15,743 bases of DNA, taken from Bacillota bacterium. GTDB lineage: Bacteria > Bacillota > Clostridia > Christensenellales > CAG-138. The DNA lies in contig JAEWMV010000114.1 of the NCBI GenBank assembly GCA_023393045.1, positions 1-15,743 on the forward strand, in the 5' to 3' direction. The notes beneath the pieces are model-generated. The model did no database searches. It had not been told where the DNA came from and saw nothing but the letters and a program-made list of their open reading frames with translations. The position numbers were made by a program, and so were the translations under genes. Of the stretch, positions 14,745 to 15,743 are shown one piece after another; position 1 is the stretch's first letter; every line of letters starts with the position of its first letter.

Positions 14745-15536
14745 ATGGATTGGATTCCCGTTCTTTGGGCTTTGGGCGTGCTGGGCGCGATGGGACTCGC
14801 TTTTGGCGTAATGCTCACCGTGGCGGACAAAAAGCTTGCCGTTGAGACCGACCCGCGCATCGCGAAAGTGCGCGAGGCGCTGGGCGGCGCGAACTGCGGT
14901 GCGTGCGGCTTTGCCGGGTGCGACGCGTTTGCCGAGGCGCTCGTTGAGGGCAAGGTGCTGCCAAACGGCTGCCCCGTGGGCAGTGCCGCCGCCATCGGCC
15001 AGGCCGCGGGCATCGCGGTGGAGGAGGGCGAAAAGCTGGTCGCCCGCGTGATCTGCCAGGGGCACGAAGGCGTCGTCAAGGAGCGCTACGAGTACGACGG
15101 ATACGCAAGCTGCACCGTGGCGGCGGGCATTGCCGGCGGACCGAAGCGCTGTTCCTATTCCTGCCTCGGCCTTGGGGACTGCGCGAGGGCCTGTGCTTTC
15201 GGCGCGATCACAATGGACAACGGCCTCGCGCGCATCGACCCCAGGCTGTGCGTCGCCTGCGGATTGTGCGTGGACGCCTGCCCGCGCAATGTGATACGCC
15301 TTGAGCCGACCGAGGCGAAGGTGCTTGTGCTCTGCCGCAACCGCGACACCGGGCGCGTGGCGCGCGAAACATGCATGACCGCATGCATCGCCTGCGGGCG
15401 CTGCGTGAAGGAGTGCAGGTACGACGCTATCCACGTTGAAAACGGCTTTGCGCGTATCGATCAGGACAAGTGCACCCGCTGCGGAGACTGCGTCAAGGTC
15501 TGCCCGTGCAACTGCATCACCATATTTGATAATTGA
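14745..15536 (+). CDS. rnfB: Rnf complex subunit B (ferredoxin-docking polyferredoxin)
   Basis: Membrane-anchored cytoplasmic subunit that exchanges electrons with soluble ferredoxin through a chain of [4Fe-4S] clusters. The 263-residue protein has one N-terminal helix (about 5-26), then the RnfB-type cluster site Cys51/54/59/76 (ANCGACGFAGC), then four cysteine groups: 136/140/146/150, 169/172/175/179, 214 or 217/220/224 with Cys210, and 243/246/249/253. Extra cysteines occur at the very end (CPCNCI). The proline after the last Cys of a ferredoxin motif is replaced by Ala or Arg in two of the four groups. AAGGAGG at 14733-14739 overlaps the rnfA stop and sits 5 bases before ATG 14745. Last gene of the operon; the stop codon lies in an AATTGAC repeat. 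Confidence 0.96.
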   Translation: MDWIPVLWALGVLGAMGLAFGVMLTVADKKLAVETDPRIAKVREALGGANCGACGFAGCDAFAEALVEGKVLPNGCPVGSAAAIGQAAGIAVEEGEKLVARVICQGHEGVVKERYEYDGYASCTVAAGIAGGPKRCSYSCLGLGDCARACAFGAITMDNGLARIDPRLCVACGLCVDACPRNVIRLEPTEAKVLVLCRNRDTGRVARETCMTACIACGRCVKECRYDAIHVENGFARIDQDKCTRCGDCVKVCPCNCITIFDN

Positions 15537-15555
15537 CTACGTCAATGATCAAAGC

Positions 15556-15589
15556 GAATAGCTAATAGTGAATAGTGAATAGTGAATAG
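15556..15589. repeat. GAATAG/AATAGTG heptamer repeats after rnfB
   Basis: Three complete AATAGTG units (15564-15584) and a partial fourth (15585-15589), preceded by GAATAGCT (15556-15563). They follow AATTGAC at 15531-15537, which contains the rnfB stop. The same AATTGAC plus AGCTAATA plus GTGAATAG combination occurs after tyrS. The last unit runs into the ascending arm of the operon terminator. Confidence 0.85.
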
Positions 15590-15611
15590 CTCCGCTGCGG
15601 CGGGGCTTTTT
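15588..15611 (+). terminator. Intrinsic terminator of the rnf operon
   Basis: AGCTCCGC (15588-15595) pairs with GCGGGGCT (15600-15607) over 8 bp with one T-G wobble and a TGCG tetraloop, followed by TTTTTATTTT. A standard rho-independent terminator about 50 bases after rnfB. Confidence 0.85.
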
Positions 15612-15662
15612 ATTTTGGCTCTCCGTCAATAGTTGGGGTAGAGAGAAAATAGACTAAGATCA

Positions 15663-15694
15663 GCGGGCTGATTGCGGGAGAGCGATCAGCCCGC
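15663..15694 (-). terminator. Hairpin overlapping the transposase stop codon
   Basis: GCGGGCTGAT (15663-15672) and ATCAGCCCGC (15685-15694) form a perfect 10-bp stem with a 12-base loop. On the minus strand it contains the transposase stop codon, and the following transcript, read toward lower coordinates, is moderately U-rich (CTTAGTCTATTTTCTC). It may end transposase transcription or block read-through between the element and the rnf operon. Confidence 0.5.
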
Positions 15695-15743
15695 ATTGTC
15701 GTTGACGGCGGCGAGGATGCGGGCGCGGAAATTGCGGAAGTTG
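15686..15743 (-). CDS. ISL3-family transposase, C-terminal 18 residues only
   Basis: The minus-strand frame reads NFRNFRARILAAVNDNAG followed by TGA (15686-15688). The RNFxNFRxRIL pattern is typical of the C-terminus of ISL3 (IS204/IS1001/IS1096/IS1165) DDE transposases. The call rests on this short segment together with the inverted-repeat-like end at 15617; the body of the gene is beyond the window. Confidence 0.65.
   Translation of the reverse strand, partial: NFRNFRARILAAVNDNAG

Larger units (their letters stand above)
15617..15743 (-). mobile_element. End of an insertion sequence, probably ISL3 family (truncated by the window)
   Basis: GGCTCTCCGTCAATAG at 15617 resembles ISL3-family terminal inverted repeats (GGCTCTTxGTCAA type), and the last codons of a matching transposase lie inward on the minus strand. 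The junction follows directly on TTTTATTTT of the rnf terminator, so the element inserted into or beside the U-tract; ISL3 elements make 8-bp target duplications, and the other copy is outside the window. Only this one end is present, so autonomy cannot be judged. Confidence 0.7.

Noticed and set aside
15564..15589. AATAGTG repeats as a CRISPR or iteron array
   Set aside because: Seven-base units directly adjacent with no spacers, and no rep or cas gene nearby; they match the intergenic repeat seen after tyrS.

Overview
The window is GC-rich bacterial DNA with short intergenic gaps, strong AGGAGG-type ribosome binding sites and almost every gene on the + strand. The gene content (clostridial-type rnf order starting with rnfC, a DUF975 membrane protein, a YcxB-like protein, a sortase without a linked pilin locus, an NhaC-type antiporter with a GDHCSPISD motif) points to a Firmicute, most likely a GC-rich, anaerobic, gut-type member of Clostridia. 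That assignment is inference from gene families; no rRNA or other taxonomic marker beyond tyrS is present.

Layout. 1-1024: the 3' two thirds of malQ. 1119-1847: a class-undetermined sortase with its own promoter almost touching the start codon. 1986-3750: a two-gene unit of a YcxB-like membrane protein and tyrS. 3751-4046: a gene-free stretch that looks like a small non-coding repeat element, with heptamer-based imperfect inverted ends around a strong GGGGAC... inverted repeat. 4047-4673: a YigZ/IMPACT protein. 4763-6385: a secreted, membrane-anchored protein with CARDB/DUF11-like repeats. 6386-6765: a long regulatory gap with a terminator, a promoter and a structured leader. 6766-8412: an NhaC-family Na+/H+ antiporter closed by a 30-bp perfect palindrome. 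8559-11117: a DUF975 membrane protein and a beta-lactamase-fold serine hydrolase. 11244-15536: an rnf operon, rnfC-D-E-A-B, ending in an intrinsic terminator. 15617-15743: the end of an insertion sequence that I read as ISL3 family, with the last codons of its transposase on the minus strand.

How the genes work together. The Rnf complex couples electron transfer between reduced ferredoxin and NAD+ to outward pumping of Na+ or H+. The NhaC-type antiporter 3 kb upstream could exchange Na+ for H+ and so connect to the same ion circuit, but no sequence signal ties their regulation. The rest are housekeeping or envelope functions.

The most notable observation is that the rnf operon has no rnfG. 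The usual clostridial order is C-D-G-E-A-B; here rnfD and rnfE overlap by 8 bases, so there is no room even for a remnant. All other redox ligands I can check (RnfC and RnfB Fe-S cysteines, the RnfD flavin threonine, the RnfA and RnfE cysteine pairs) are intact. Other points worth a look are the composite repeat element at 3745-4026, the recurrence of its AATTGAC plus heptamer sequence across the stop codon of rnfB, the consistent use of extended -10 promoters (TGnTAnnnT), and the apparently leaderless sortase promoter.
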